Assembly: GCF_003050935.1 (NCBI RefSeq)
Contig: NZ_QAOX01000008.1
Coordinates: 162,970 to 226,969, forward strand
Length of the DNA stretch: 64,000 nucleotides
Direction: 5' to 3'
Source: Luteibacter sp. OK325
GTDB lineage: Bacteria > Pseudomonadota > Gammaproteobacteria > Xanthomonadales > Rhodanobacteraceae
In this document: one piece after another, positions 11,958-25,249 of the stretch
How positions within the stretch are numbered: the first letter of the stretch is position 1
Layout: each line of letters opens with the position of its first letter
Translations under genes and position numbers: made by a program
The notes under the pieces: generated by a model
The model's database searches: none
Told to the model about the DNA's origin: nothing
The model's input: the letters and a program-made list of their open reading frames with translations, nothing else

Positions 11958-12733
11958 GCCAGGTCGGCATCCAGGCCATCGCGTTCGAACTGCGTCGGTA
12001 TCGCGAACAGCACGCCCATCATGATCAGGTGCGCCGCGGCCGAAAGGAATGGCGCCCAGATCGCCGACAGCACGTCGTGCGGCAGGATGTCCCCGATCAG
12101 CACATTGGCCAGGTTCCAGCCCCAGTGCATGCCGACAGCCAGCCACAACGAGCCCGTGCGCACGACGGCGGTCCCATAGGCCAGGCCGAAACAAAACAGC
12201 GTCACCCATTCCGTCGGTCCTCGCCCCAACCGGTAGAGATGGTCGAGTACATAGAGCACGCTGGATGCGAGGACAAACATCCACGGCTGCCAATGGATGC
12301 GAGCGGCGCGATACGGAAATCCACGGGTGAGGATGTCCTCGGCCAGCGACGGCACCAGGGTGACGAGTAACGCCCAGGGAATCGACGACAGGAAAGACAC
12401 TGCCGCCACCGGCGTCGACTCCGGCGCCCGTGCGGCGTAAACGTTCAGGGCCATGCCGACGCACACGGCGACGTACTTCATGAGCAACGCGAGTGCCAGG
12501 CCGCCGACTAACAGCAGCGGTGTCGCACGTCGCCATTCCAACGCATACGCCTCATAGCCGCGGAAGCCCAGCCAGCGAGCCAGCGGCCACGCGCCCACCA
12601 GCATGGCGAGAAGGAAGGCTGCCTGGACGGACACACTGCCGAGCAGGCGAGTGCCGATACCTTCGGCCGCCTGATACAGGACGAACAGGAGCGCGAACGC
12701 GAGCGCGGTGCGCCGACGGCCGTTCGAAACCAT
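11954..12733 (-). CDS. CPBP family intramembrane metalloprotease, variant EDxxxR motif
   Basis: 259 aa with six to eight hydrophobic segments. CPBP motifs are AEDILTRGF (E-D rather than the usual E-E), VLYVLDHLYR (FxxxH position) and GMHWGWN (HxxxN). The acid pair is conservatively changed, so activity is plausible. Start ATG 12733 places a charged MVSNGRRRT before the first membrane segment; the longer open frame upstream is not hydrophobic. It stands alone between a mipA-like gene and the SUF-linked Rieske gene. Confidence 0.83.
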   Translation of the reverse strand: MVSNGRRRTALAFALLFVLYQAAEGIGTRLLGSVSVQAAFLLAMLVGAWPLARWLGFRGYEAYALEWRRATPLLLVGGLALALLMKYVAVCVGMALNVYAARAPESTPVAAVSFLSSIPWALLVTLVPSLAEDILTRGFPYRAARIHWQPWMFVLASSVLYVLDHLYRLGRGPTEWVTLFCFGLAYGTAVVRTGSLWLAVGMHWGWNLANVLIGDILPHDVLSAIWAPFLSAAAHLIMMGVLFAIPTQFERDGLDADLA

Positions 12734-12798
12734 GGATTCCCCGGTACGAGTGTCGCTGCCGGCAAGCTTAGGGCGTGAACGCGTTGTGCGCCATAGGT

Positions 12799-13113
12799 TC
12801 AGCGGTCGTCGCGGGTCCAGATCGCGCCGTCGCGCTCCTGGATGGGGAACACCGTGACCGGCTCGTAGGCCGGTGGGCAGGTCACCTCTCCCGTGCGCAG
12901 GTCGAAACGCGCTCCGTGACGCACGCATTCCACTTCGAAGCCGACCACCGGGCCTCCGGCCAGTTCGCCGCCATCGTGCGTACAGACATCCTCGATGGCA
13001 TAGAGCGCCCCGTCGATGTTATAGACGGCAATGGCGGTATCGCCGTCCCAGACCACCCGGAACTCGCCCGGCAGGAGCTCGCTACGCGTGCCGACGCGAA
13101 CCCAGTCGTTCAT
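12799..13113 (-). CDS. Rieske [2Fe-2S] ferredoxin-like protein
   Basis: 104 aa small soluble Rieske domain, like the ferredoxin component of non-heme iron oxygenases or NirD. Cluster ligands are CTHDGG and CVRHGARFD (CxH ... CxxH). It overlaps the GNAT stop by 4 nt (ATGA) and sits at the downstream end of the SUF genes, as often seen in Xanthomonadales. It likely carries electrons for an oxygenase or for cluster assembly; no partner is adjacent. Confidence 0.88.
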   Translation of the reverse strand: MNDWVRVGTRSELLPGEFRVVWDGDTAIAVYNIDGALYAIEDVCTHDGGELAGGPVVGFEVECVRHGARFDLRTGEVTCPPAYEPVTVFPIQERDGAIWTRDDR

Positions 13114-13643
13114 GCGCTGAGCTCCTTGACCAGGTACTCGAAACGGAGATCGTCCCGTTGCGGCAGGCCGAAGCGCTCATCCCCGTAGGGAAACGGTTTG
13201 GTCCGACCGCTGCGAACATAGCCACGACGCTCGTACCAGGCGATCAGTTCCGCGCGGATGTCGATCACCGTCATCTCGATTCGCTCGCTCCCCCATTCCC
13301 TGCGGGCAATGCGTTCGACTTCCTCGATGACCAGGCGGCCGATGCCGGCTCCCTGCAGCGGAGGGTGCACGGAAAACATGCCGAAGTAGCAGACCGGCCC
13401 CTGGTGTTCGATGTAGCAGGAGGCGCCGATGGCGCCATCGCGCTCGAACAGCACGAAGCGACCGTCCTCGCTGGTCAGCAACGCCTCGATCTCGGTGACA
13501 TCGGTACGACGGCCATGGAGGAAGTCGGCCTCGGTGGTCCACCCGGCACGGCTGGCGTCCCCGCGGTAAGCAGACTCGACCAGGGCCGCGATGAGGGGCG
13601 CGTCGGCGGCGGTAGCCGTACGGAAAGTGTGCGTCGGTGTCAT
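13110..13643 (-). CDS. GNAT family N-acetyltransferase
   Basis: 177 aa single GNAT domain. The acetyl-CoA loop is HPPLQGAGIGRLVIEEVE (Q/RxxGxG/A) after beta-4 GMFSVHP. The substrate is unknown. Downstream of sufS with a REP-like unit in the gap, so it may be in the SUF transcript or start its own; followed by the Rieske gene with ATGA overlap. Confidence 0.88.
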   Translation of the reverse strand: MTPTHTFRTATAADAPLIAALVESAYRGDASRAGWTTEADFLHGRRTDVTEIEALLTSEDGRFVLFERDGAIGASCYIEHQGPVCYFGMFSVHPPLQGAGIGRLVIEEVERIARREWGSERIEMTVIDIRAELIAWYERRGYVRSGRTKPFPYGDERFGLPQRDDLRFEYLVKELSA

Positions 13644-13663
13644 GGGCGGGCGGCGGCTATTTC

Positions 13664-13700
13664 TGTAGGAGCCGATTCATCGGCGAATGGGTGCTCGCGA
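13664..13700. repeat. REP-like single unit
   Basis: One GTAGGAGCCGATTCATCGGCG unit in the GNAT-sufS gap; no inverted partner in the gap. Confidence 0.85.
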
Positions 13701-13713
13701 TAATATCGTTGCG

Positions 13714-14961
13714 TCAAAGCAACAGCTTGCGGACCTTGCCGATCGCCTCGATGAAACCGTCAACCTCGGTCTTCGTGTTGTAGAAGGCCAGCGACGCGCG
13801 CAGCGTTGCCGGTACACCGAAGAAATGCATGAGCGGGTGCGCGCAATGGTGGCCCGAGCGAACAGCCACGCCCTGCAGGTCCAGCAGGGTTGCCATATCG
13901 TTGGCGTGCGCGCCCTCGAGCAGGAACGAGACGACCGGCTCCTTCTCCTTCGCGCGGCCGAAGATCCGCACCCCGGGCAGGTTCTCGATGGCTTTGGTGG
14001 CATAGGCCAGCAAGTCTTGCTCGTACGCCTCCAGGCGATCGAAGCCGATGTCCTCGATGTAACGGATAGCTGCGGCCATGCCTGCGAAACCGGCTATGTT
14101 CGGCGTGCCGGCCTCGAAGCGATGCGGCGGATCGGCGAACACCGTGCCTTCAAAGCGCACCTCGCGGATCATCTCACCACCGCCGAAGAACGGCGGCATC
14201 GCCATCAGGTGCTCGCGCCTGGCCCAGAGCGCACCAGTGCCGGTGGGCGCGAGCATCTTGTGCCCGGTAATGGCGTAGAAGTCGCAGCCCAGGGCCTGCA
14301 CATCGATACGACGATGCGGCGCCGCCTGCGAGCCGTCAACCAGCAGCGGGATGCCGCGCTTGCGGCATTCGCGTGCTATCTCGCGAATCGGATTCACCGT
14401 ACCCAGCACGTTGGAAACGTGCCCGACGCAGGCGAGCTTCACCTCGGGCGTCAGCATCTCGAAGAACTTCTCGAGGATCAGTTCGCCGTTCGTATCGATC
14501 GGTGCGGCCTTGACGGTCGCGCCGGTACGCTCGGCCACGAGCTGCCACGGAACAATGTTGGCGTGATGCTCCATCACCGTAGTGAGGATAGCGTCGCCGG
14601 CTTTCAGTCGCGGCAACGCATAGCTATAGGCGACCAGGTTGATCGCCTGCGTGGTGCCGGAAGTGAGGATGACTTCGTCACGCGACGACGCATTGATGAA
14701 CCGCGCCAGGGCATCGCGAGCACCCTCATACGAGGCGGTCGCTTCTTCGCCCAACGTATGCACGGCGCGCGCGACGTTGGCGTTGTGCTGGCGATAGTGA
14801 CGGTCCACGGCCTCGATCACCGACACCGGCTTCTGGCTCGTGTTGGCGTTATCGAAGTAGATCAGCGGCTTGCCGTGGACGGTACGCGACAGCAGCGGGA
14901 AATCGGCGCGGATGCGCTCGACATCGAGCGGCAAAACCGCTGGCTCGGGCTTGGCGTTCAT
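13714..14961 (-). CDS. sufS: SufS cysteine desulfurase (group II)
   Basis: 415 aa PLP enzyme that takes sulfur from cysteine for Fe-S assembly. Landmarks: YFDNANTSQKP near the N-terminus, GTTQAINLVA, EHHANIVPW, PLP lysine in ITGHKMLAPTG and active-site cysteine in RSGHHCAHP. Group II (SufS) rather than IscS/NifS. It follows sufD by 28 bp. No sufE or sufU lies next to it, so the sulfur acceptor must be elsewhere. Confidence 0.96.
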   Translation of the reverse strand: MNAKPEPAVLPLDVERIRADFPLLSRTVHGKPLIYFDNANTSQKPVSVIEAVDRHYRQHNANVARAVHTLGEEATASYEGARDALARFINASSRDEVILTSGTTQAINLVAYSYALPRLKAGDAILTTVMEHHANIVPWQLVAERTGATVKAAPIDTNGELILEKFFEMLTPEVKLACVGHVSNVLGTVNPIREIARECRKRGIPLLVDGSQAAPHRRIDVQALGCDFYAITGHKMLAPTGTGALWARREHLMAMPPFFGGGEMIREVRFEGTVFADPPHRFEAGTPNIAGFAGMAAAIRYIEDIGFDRLEAYEQDLLAYATKAIENLPGVRIFGRAKEKEPVVSFLLEGAHANDMATLLDLQGVAVRSGHHCAHPLMHFFGVPATLRASLAFYNTKTEVDGFIEAIGKVRKLLL

Positions 14962-14989
14962 GGCTTGGCTCCGGTATTCGGTGTTGGCG

Positions 14990-16311
14990 TTATTCGGCGG
15001 ACGGACCGGTGGGCAGGTGCGCAACGAGCAGGTCACCCAGATGCTCGCGCAGGGCCTCGTTCGGCAGCGATTCGAGGGCGGCGCGGCAGAACGCCAGGGT
15101 GAGCAGGCTGCGCGCCTGCGCCAACGGAATACCGCGCGAACGCAGATAGAACAACGAACGTTCGTCGAGCTGGCCGATGGTCGCGCCGTGCGCGGCCTTG
15201 ACCTCATCGGCGTATATCTCGAGTTCCGGCTTGGTGTCGATCTCGGCCTGGGCCGAAAGCAGCAGGTTCTTGTTGCTCAGGGAGGCGTCGCTACCGTCGG
15301 CACCTTCCGCGACGACGATGGCGCCGCGGAATACGCCACGCGAACGGCCGTCGGCGATACCGCGCCACAGCGCATCCGACGCCGTGTCGCGGGCGTTGTG
15401 ACGCACCTCGAGCTGGGTATCGATGTGCTGGCGGCCGCTCAGCGCGAAGACGCCGCGCGAATCGAAACGCGCGCCATCACCGACAAGTTCAGTGGTGAGC
15501 TCGTGGCGCACCAGCGCTCCACCGAGCTCCAGCGCGTGTACGGTTGCGGCGGCATTCGCCTCAATCCGTACATGACTGCGACGGACCAGGGTCGTTGCGG
15601 CAGAGGCGTCCTGCAGGACGACCAGTCCGAGGGTGGCGCCTTCCCGCACGACAACGTCGGCGACAACGGTACCCAGCTGGGTGGCTTCACCGAGGGAAAC
15701 AAAATGCTCGACCACGTCGGCACGGGCGCCCTGCCCCACGTCGACCAGCACGCGAACGTGCCACGCGGTATCGGGTTGCGAACCACTCGACACGTGGACG
15801 ATGTGCAGCGGCCTGCCGACATGCGCCCCGTCAGCGATATGCAGCACGAGGCCATCGATCGCCAACGCCGCATTCAGGTGGGCGAAGGCATCGGCGGCGC
15901 CGCGGCGGTAACGGTTTGCCAGCGCGAAGCGTAGCGGTTCCGGCTGCGTTTCCAGCGCTACGCCCAGCGGCGCCAGCGACACGCCGACGCTCCCTTCCAG
16001 TGCGGACAGGTCGGCGCGGAACGCACCGTCGACGAAGACGATACGCGAGCCTTCGACACCCGGGAGGGCAAACGAGGAGGGATCCACCACGAAGCCGTTC
16101 GCCACACCGGCATCGGCGAGTGAAAACGCGCGCTGCGATAGCGCGCGGAGCGGCGTGTATTTCCAGGACTCGTTACGGGATTCAGGCAGGCCGGTTTCGG
16201 CGAGCGACTCCAGGTTTTCGCGACGCGCGGCATCGAGCCAGGCGATGCCGCTGGGCGGCACGGCCGTGGCGGCGTCCAGCGCCGCCCGCACGAACGGGGA
16301 CGGCGCCTGGC

Positions 16312-16315
<4 letters not shown>
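14990..16315 (-). CDS. sufD: SufD Fe-S cluster scaffold subunit
   Basis: 441 aa, SufB/SufD core family. Typical C-terminal core: ARHNAR-type beta-helix segments, EIYADEVKAAHGATIGQLDE and FYLRSRGIPLAQAR. It partners SufB and the SufC ATPase in the SufBC2D scaffold in the cytoplasm. Start overlaps the sufC stop by 4 nt. Confidence 0.96.
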
Positions 16316-17114
<799 letters not shown>

Positions 17115-17115
<1 letters not shown>

Positions 17116-17522
17116 CAGGGCGTGAGGTGCGACAGCGCGTCGAGCGCGTCGTCGCGGCGATCCCAGGGCACGAAGAGGTGATCGTGCAGGAACGCGGAAA
17201 CCGGGTTGCAGGGAATACCGCGCTTAGCCAGCGCGGCGGAAACGGCGGCCATCAGGCCCACCGCGGTAAGGCTCGACTGCACGCGCAAGGTGATGCGAGC
17301 CCATAGCATGCGCTCGTTGCCGAGGGTTTCTTCGTCGACATCGACGATGAGCGTGGTGCCCTCGGCCTCGCGAAACATCATCAGGGCGTCGGCCATACGC
17401 TCACGCGCCTTCTCATGGGAGGCGTGCAGGAAGCGCTTGGGCACCGGGTCGAGTTCCGGATCCAGCGCAGCCAGCAAGGTGCGCAGATCGGTCAGGCCCG
17501 GTGCGGAGCCGGCGATGCCCAT
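17115..17522 (-). CDS. ACT-domain-like protein inserted between sufB and sufC
   Basis: 135 aa, one domain. The C-terminal half (SSLTAVGLMAAVSAALAKRG, followed by NPVSAFLHDHLFVPW) matches the DUF2241/CASTOR-type ACT fold pattern, a small-ligand sensing module. Position between sufB (2-bp gap) and sufC (TGATG overlap) makes co-translation with SUF almost certain. A role in regulating or chaperoning the SUF machinery, for example by amino-acid sensing, is possible but unproven. Confidence 0.75.
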
Positions 17523-17524
17523 GC

Positions 17525-18999
<1,475 letters not shown>

Positions 19000-19003
<4 letters not shown>

Positions 19004-19452
19004 GCGTTCGCCTGCGCGACCTGGGTCGCATCCTTCGCCGGCGCCGTGGGGCGCCCGGCCAGCATCTGAGCCAGGGTCATGGCGCGCAGCACGCCGCCGA
19101 TGGCCCCGGAAACCGAGCGCCAGCTGTCGCTGACACCACATTGGGCCTGACGGTCGCACTGGCCCTGGGCCACGCTGCATTCCGTCATGCCGATCGGCCC
19201 TTCCATCGCCTCGACGATGTCGGCCAGGCTGATCGCCTCGGCCGGACGCGCCAGCCGATAGCCGCCGTTAACGCCACGAAACGACTCCACCAGCCCCGCA
19301 TGGCCGAGCAGCTTGAGCAGCTTCGACACCGTGGGCAGCTCCAGACGCGCCTCATCGGCGATCTGGGCAGTGCTCAGAACGTCGGAAGGGTGCGCGGCGA
19401 TGCATGTCATCACCACGGTCGCGTAATCGGTCAATCGGCTGACACGAAGCAT
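19000..19452 (-). CDS. Rrf2 family Fe-S responsive regulator of the SUF operon
   Basis: 150 aa Rrf2/IscR-type repressor. The winged helix occupies about 1-80 ([22 protein letters not shown]). Three cysteines, C92, C99 and C105 (CX6CX5C), could ligate a [2Fe-2S] cluster as in IscR. It heads the SUF operon, overlapping sufB by 4 nt, and a dyad lies 27 bp upstream of its start. Expected role: repress suf when Fe-S supply is adequate. Confidence 0.93.
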
Positions 19453-19478
19453 CGGGGAAGGGGCACAGTCAATACCGG

Positions 19479-19489
19479 ACCAAAATGGT
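19479..19489. promoter_or_regulatory. Probable Rrf2 operator upstream of the SUF operon
   Basis: ACCA-AAA-TGGT dyad within AATACCGGACCAAAATGGTA, 27 bp upstream of the regulator ATG. The flanks (ATACCGGAC left, GTACTGT right) partly resemble the IscR type 1 site. Assigned on position and symmetry only. Confidence 0.55.
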
Positions 19490-19521
19490 ACTGTTTTCCG
19501 GCCGACTGTGCAATGTGACAG

Positions 19522-19542
19522 GCCGCCGAAGCGGCTCCCACA
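19522..19542. repeat. REP-like half unit
   Basis: GCCGCCGAAGCGGCTCCCACA between the SUF promoter region and the small DUF2384-like gene. Confidence 0.75.
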
Positions 19543-19565
19543 GAAAAACCGGCGCCCCGGCCCGG

Positions 19566-19775
19566 TCAGCTGCCGCGCTCGTGCGCCCGGATGGAAGCGA
19601 TCATGGCGATCAGCCGCGAGGTCTCACCCGCTTCCACCAGATCCTCCGCGGTCCGGAAGCCCAGCTCGGCAATGGGGTCCTCGACGAACCAGGCGCGGCG
19701 CCTGGCCCGGTTCGGCTCGACATGGCGGGCCGCGGCCATCACACGCGCTGTATCGCAAAGCAGGCGAACGCTCAT
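19566..19775 (-). CDS. Small protein resembling the DUF2384 (ParS/MbcA) C-terminal fold
   Basis: 69 aa. The stretch PIAELGFRTAEDLVEAGET followed by RLIAMIASI resembles the toxin-binding domain of Xre/MbcA/ParS antitoxins (usual pattern P-x2-LG-x-RT-x2-DL). There is no N-terminal HTH and no RES-domain toxin nearby. It follows mlaA after 9 bp on the same strand, so it is probably the second gene of that unit. Function unknown. Confidence 0.6.
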   Translation of the reverse strand: MSVRLLCDTARVMAAARHVEPNRARRRAWFVEDPIAELGFRTAEDLVEAGETSRLIAMIASIRAHERGS

Positions 19776-19784
19776 GGGGGAGTC

Positions 19785-20567
19785 TCAGGGATTGACCGGT
19801 AGGCCTGTGGCGGCCCGCCCGTCACTGCTGGGCACGGTGGTGTGGACCGAGCCCTCGCGTCCATCCTCGACCAGCGCGACGCGATGTGCAGCGGCGGCAT
19901 CGCGTAGCGCGGCGTAGTAATCGGGCGACTGCTCGAGCTTGTCGGTCAGCGGCAGAGCACGGGCCCGCCCATCGACGATGCCGCCTACCGTGCCGACGAG
20001 CTGGACGTCCCCCACGGTGTCGGAGTTATTCCCAAGCCGATTGAAACCCAGGGTCAGGATGCGCCCGAAGGTGTCGCGGACGTTCGATGACCCGAACACC
20101 GGTAGCTCCACGGTATGCCCGGGCCCCATTCCCCACACACCGAAGGTCTGGCCGAGATCGGCACTGTGGTGCGGCATGCCCCAGTGATTGGCGACATCGA
20201 AGATGCCGGCCACACCTACCGTGCTGTTTACGATGAAGCGGCCGGCGGTGTTGAGGGATCGCAGCATATTCGCCTGGAGCAGGTCGTTGGCGAAGACCAG
20301 CGGCTCCTGCAGATTCTGCGCAAAGTTGCGCACACCGTTGCGCACCGGCTGACCCAGATGGGAGTAGCCCCGCGCCACCGGACGCAGGATCGCGCGGTCC
20401 ACGCCTTTGTTGAAAGCGAACACTTTGCGGTTGATTGGCTCGTCCTGCGCAGCGGGAGCGGCGCCCTCGTTCGTCTCGCCCTTCTTTACGCCGTGAGAGC
20501 AGGCGGAAAGCGCCAGCATCGCGACAATCGCTGTGAATTTCGGGGTAGAACACTGGGAAACGGTCAT
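19785..20567 (-). CDS. mlaA: MlaA/VacJ family outer membrane lipoprotein
   Basis: 260 aa. Signal peptide with lipobox LSAC (Cys23), then NRKVFAFNKGVDRAILRPVA and the GVAGIFDVANHWGMP block typical of MlaA. It removes mislocalised phospholipids from the outer leaflet of the outer membrane together with the MlaFEDB-MlaC pathway (not in this window). Start is the ATG at 20567, just before the lipoprotein signal. Divergent from the OmpR-type regulator across a 168-bp gap. Confidence 0.93.
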   Translation of the reverse strand: MTVSQCSTPKFTAIVAMLALSACSHGVKKGETNEGAAPAAQDEPINRKVFAFNKGVDRAILRPVARGYSHLGQPVRNGVRNFAQNLQEPLVFANDLLQANMLRSLNTAGRFIVNSTVGVAGIFDVANHWGMPHHSADLGQTFGVWGMGPGHTVELPVFGSSNVRDTFGRILTLGFNRLGNNSDTVGDVQLVGTVGGIVDGRARALPLTDKLEQSPDYYAALRDAAAAHRVALVEDGREGSVHTTVPSSDGRAATGLPVNP

Positions 20568-20695
20568 CTTGATCTCTCGGTTGGGCGGGCTTCGCCTGAG
20601 AGTGACGACCGTTTGCGTACCGCGTTTATCCACTTCGCGTCTGGCCGGACATAGTGTTTCCGGGCAGAAATAAATGACAAAGAGAGACGGCAACC

Positions 20696-20709
20696 CGATA
20701 TACATATCG
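20696..20709. promoter_or_regulatory. Palindrome CGATAT-AC-ATATCG upstream of the ompR-like gene
   Basis: Perfect 6-bp arms, 26 bp before the response-regulator ATG and in the divergent promoter region shared with mlaA. A candidate regulatory site; the binding protein is unknown. Confidence 0.4.
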
Positions 20710-20735
20710 CCACGTACAACGGAATCCGGCCCGCC

Positions 20736-21449
20736 ATGCAACGCCTTCTCATCGTGGACGACGACGAGGAAATCCGCTCGCTGCTGCAGCGGTTCTTCCA
20801 CAGGAACGGCTTCGAGACCGACATGGCAGCCTCGGGCAAGGAGATGGATGCCCATCTCGCAAAGGCCTCCTACGATCTCATCCTGCTCGACGTGATGCTG
20901 CCTGACGAGGATGGATTCAGCCTTTGCAAGCGGCTTCGTGCGACCGGGCGGACGGCCATCATCATGGTGACCGGCGTCGTCGAGGCCACCGACCGTATCG
21001 TCGGACTCGAACTCGGCGCGGATGACTACGTCACGAAGCCCTTCGATGCGCGTGAGCTGCTCGCCCGCGTGCGCGCCGTACTTCGCCGAAGTGAAGTCGC
21101 ACCGCACCAGCCCCCGGCGAGCAGCCTTGCCCCCATGCTTTGCTTCAGCGGGTGGCGCCTCGACGTCATGCGGCGCGAACTACGCTCTTCCGATTTCACC
21201 CTGACGCCGCTCTCCGGTGGCGAGTTCGAACTACTGGTGGCCTTCGTGCAACACCCGCAGCGCATCCTCACCCGCGAGCAACTCATCGACATGTCGCGCG
21301 GGCCGGCACATGACGCTTTCGATCGGAGCATCGACGTGCAGGTGAGCCGCCTGCGCCGCAAGATCGAGGAAGACCCCAGCGATCCCGAGATCATCCGCAC
21401 CGTGCGCAACGTGGGGTATCTGTTCGCGTCGACCGTGGAACGGCTGTGA
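20736..21449 (+). CDS. OmpR family response regulator
   Basis: 237 aa. Receiver (about 3-118) with acidic DDD, phospho-acceptor Asp in LLDVMLPDEDG and TKPF lysine; C-terminal winged helix (about 135-232) with the ILTREQLIDMSRG and DVQVSRLRRKIEEDP signature. A DNA-binding partner of the following kinase, whose GTG start overlaps its stop (GTGA). Confidence 0.95.
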   Translation: MQRLLIVDDDEEIRSLLQRFFHRNGFETDMAASGKEMDAHLAKASYDLILLDVMLPDEDGFSLCKRLRATGRTAIIMVTGVVEATDRIVGLELGADDYVTKPFDARELLARVRAVLRRSEVAPHQPPASSLAPMLCFSGWRLDVMRRELRSSDFTLTPLSGGEFELLVAFVQHPQRILTREQLIDMSRGPAHDAFDRSIDVQVSRLRRKIEEDPSDPEIIRTVRNVGYLFASTVERL

Positions 21450-22799
21450 TTCACCCGCGCCGCTGGGCGGCAGACACGATCAGCCGGTGGTTCGCTATCA
21501 ACATCGTAGTGGCGGTGATCATCGCGGCAGGCATGAATGCTGCATTCGTTGCCCTGGCAGGTGTCTGGGCGAAGCCGGGCATCGAGGAGATCGGCCTTGT
21601 CGATCAGGCCGTCACCATTACGCGAATCATGGATGGCGCACCGGTCGCATGGCGGCCGCAACTGGCAGCGGCCGCGAAGAACGAGACCTTCGACGCAACC
21701 TGGCTCCCCAACGAAGACGCACTGCCCGTTCCCGTCACAAATTCAATGTTCCGCTCCGGCAGTGAAAAGATCAGGACGTTGCTCCAACGCCCCGGTGTGC
21801 GGGTCATCGCCTACGAACCCGGCGATGCGTATCGCCAGGGCCGCGCGGAAACGCACTACGGACTCGCGATCAGCCTGTCGGATGGATCCTGGGTGCTATT
21901 CGTGACGCCTGAACGAAGCTGGGGCCTACATGCATGGGTTCGCACGCTTCTTACCGGCAGCTTCGTTCTCGCCTGTAGCCTCTGTGTCGCCGCGCTCGCC
22001 AGCCGACGACTGGCTCGCCCCATGGAACGATTTGCCCGGCAGGCGCAGCGTTTCGGTGCCGACGTCAACGCGCCTCCGGTGCAAGTCACCGGGCCCCTCG
22101 AGATCCGGCTCGCCGGCCAGGCCTTCAACGAAATGCAGTCCCGCGTGCAGCGCTACGTGGCGGATCGGACGCACATGCTCGCCGCCATCTCCCATGACCT
22201 CCGAGCCCCGTTGACGCGCATGCGCCTGCGCGGCGAGTTCATCGAGGACGAGGAGCAACAACGAAAGCTGTTCCGCGACGTCGACGAGATGCAGGCGATG
22301 GTGAACGCATCGCTGGACTTCTTTCGCGACGACAGTGAGCAGGAAGCCGCCACTCGCTTCAACTTGTCCGAACTGATCAACACCGTCCTCGATGATTTTC
22401 GCGACGCGGGTGACGACGTCGCCTTCCGCGCCAGTGAAAGCATCGCCTATGTCGGTCGCCCGCTGACCCTGCGCCGCGCAATCGCCAACCTGGTCGACAA
22501 CGCAGTGAAATACGGCGTGCGCGCGACGGTTCGCCTATCCGCAGGCACCGAGTGGGTCGAGGTTCTGATCGATGATGACGGTAGCGGCATTCCCGAACAT
22601 CTGCGCCAGGATGTCTTCCGACCGTTCTACCGGGTGGAAAGTTCACGCAACCGCAAGACAGGCGGCGTTGGACTGGGTCTCGCCGCGGCGCGCTCCGCAG
22701 TGCGCGGCCACGGCGGTGATATTTTGCTGGAGAGCCGGGTTTCCGGTGGGTTACGGGTCCGCGTGCGGCTGCCGGTGCTGAGCGGGGGCCCTGCGGAAG

Positions 22800-22804
<5 letters not shown>
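21446..22804 (+). CDS. EnvZ-like sensor histidine kinase
   Basis: 452 aa. TM1 (about 15-40), periplasmic sensor (to about 160), TM2 (about 165-187), HAMP, HisKA with AAISHDLRAPLTRMRLR (phospho-His), HATPase with NLVDNAVKYG, DDDGSGIP and GVGLGLAAARS. Architecture and size fit EnvZ/RstB-type kinases pairing with OmpR-type regulators. GTG start overlaps the regulator stop. The signal is unknown. Confidence 0.94.
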
Positions 22805-24756
<1,952 letters not shown>

Positions 24757-24766
24757 GCCAGCTCTT

Positions 24767-24850
24767 TGTAGGAGCCGATTCATCGGCGAATGGGCGCTTG
24801 CGACATCCTGACCCGCTGCCGCGGGGATCGCCGATGAATCGGCTCCTACA
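24767..24850. repeat. REP-like inverted pair downstream of amtB
   Basis: TGTAGGAGCCGATTCATCGG and its inverted copy CCGATGAATCGGCTCCTACA flank about 40 bp. It lies between amtB and its terminator. Confidence 0.93.
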
Positions 24851-24860
24851 GAAGACAGTG

Positions 24861-24905
24861 GATGCAAAGAAAGAGCCGGCGATATGCCGGCTCTTTTTTT
24901 GCATC
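24861..24905. terminator. Intrinsic terminator, bidirectional
   Basis: GAGCCGGC-GATAT-GCCGGCTC with A-rich left and T7 right flanks; the outer GATGCAAA/TTTGCATC also pair. It can end amtB (plus) and the convergent His-rich gene (minus), though the U-tract is better on the plus strand. Confidence 0.88.
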
Positions 24906-24916
24906 CACGCAGAAGA

Positions 24917-25147
24917 TCAGCGATTCACCCAATGGCACTGGCGGGTGGTGTGATAGTGACCATGGTGGTCGGACACGCGCGCGTTGTGGCAGACCTGGTG
25001 ACGATGGTGCGCCGGAGGATGGTGGGGATCCGGATGATGGTCGTCGGCATGGGCGGCCAGCGGTGCCATGAACGCGGCGCCCATCACGAGTAGTGCGACG
25101 ACTCGCGAGCGATGACGGGTGATGCTTCCGGCGGTTTTGGTAATCAT
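24917..25147 (-). CDS. Small secreted histidine-rich protein
   Basis: 76 aa. Signal peptide (about 1-34, hydrophobic VVALLVMGAAFMAPLAAHA), then a mature part of about 42 residues with 13 His, many in HH pairs, and two Cys (QVCHN, RQCHWV). It is like the short HHHH-motif secreted proteins annotated in Xanthomonadaceae. Metal binding in the periplasm is plausible from composition only. ATG 25147 has a strong AGGAGA upstream; the 8-codon longer frame lacks one. Confidence 0.75.
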   Translation of the reverse strand: MITKTAGSITRHRSRVVALLVMGAAFMAPLAAHADDHHPDPHHPPAHHRHQVCHNARVSDHHGHYHTTRQCHWVNR

Positions 25148-25249
25148 GCTGGTCTCCTCTGTGGGGAGCACAACGTCGCTGTTCCGGGAGGGCTAGTCAA
25201 TACGGTCTGCAAGAACGTACTGCGGTGCATTCAGCAACGTTCATTTGAG

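Noticed and set aside
12799..13113. Naming the Rieske gene nirD
   Set aside because: No nirB or nitrate genes nearby; the SUF context is the better guide.
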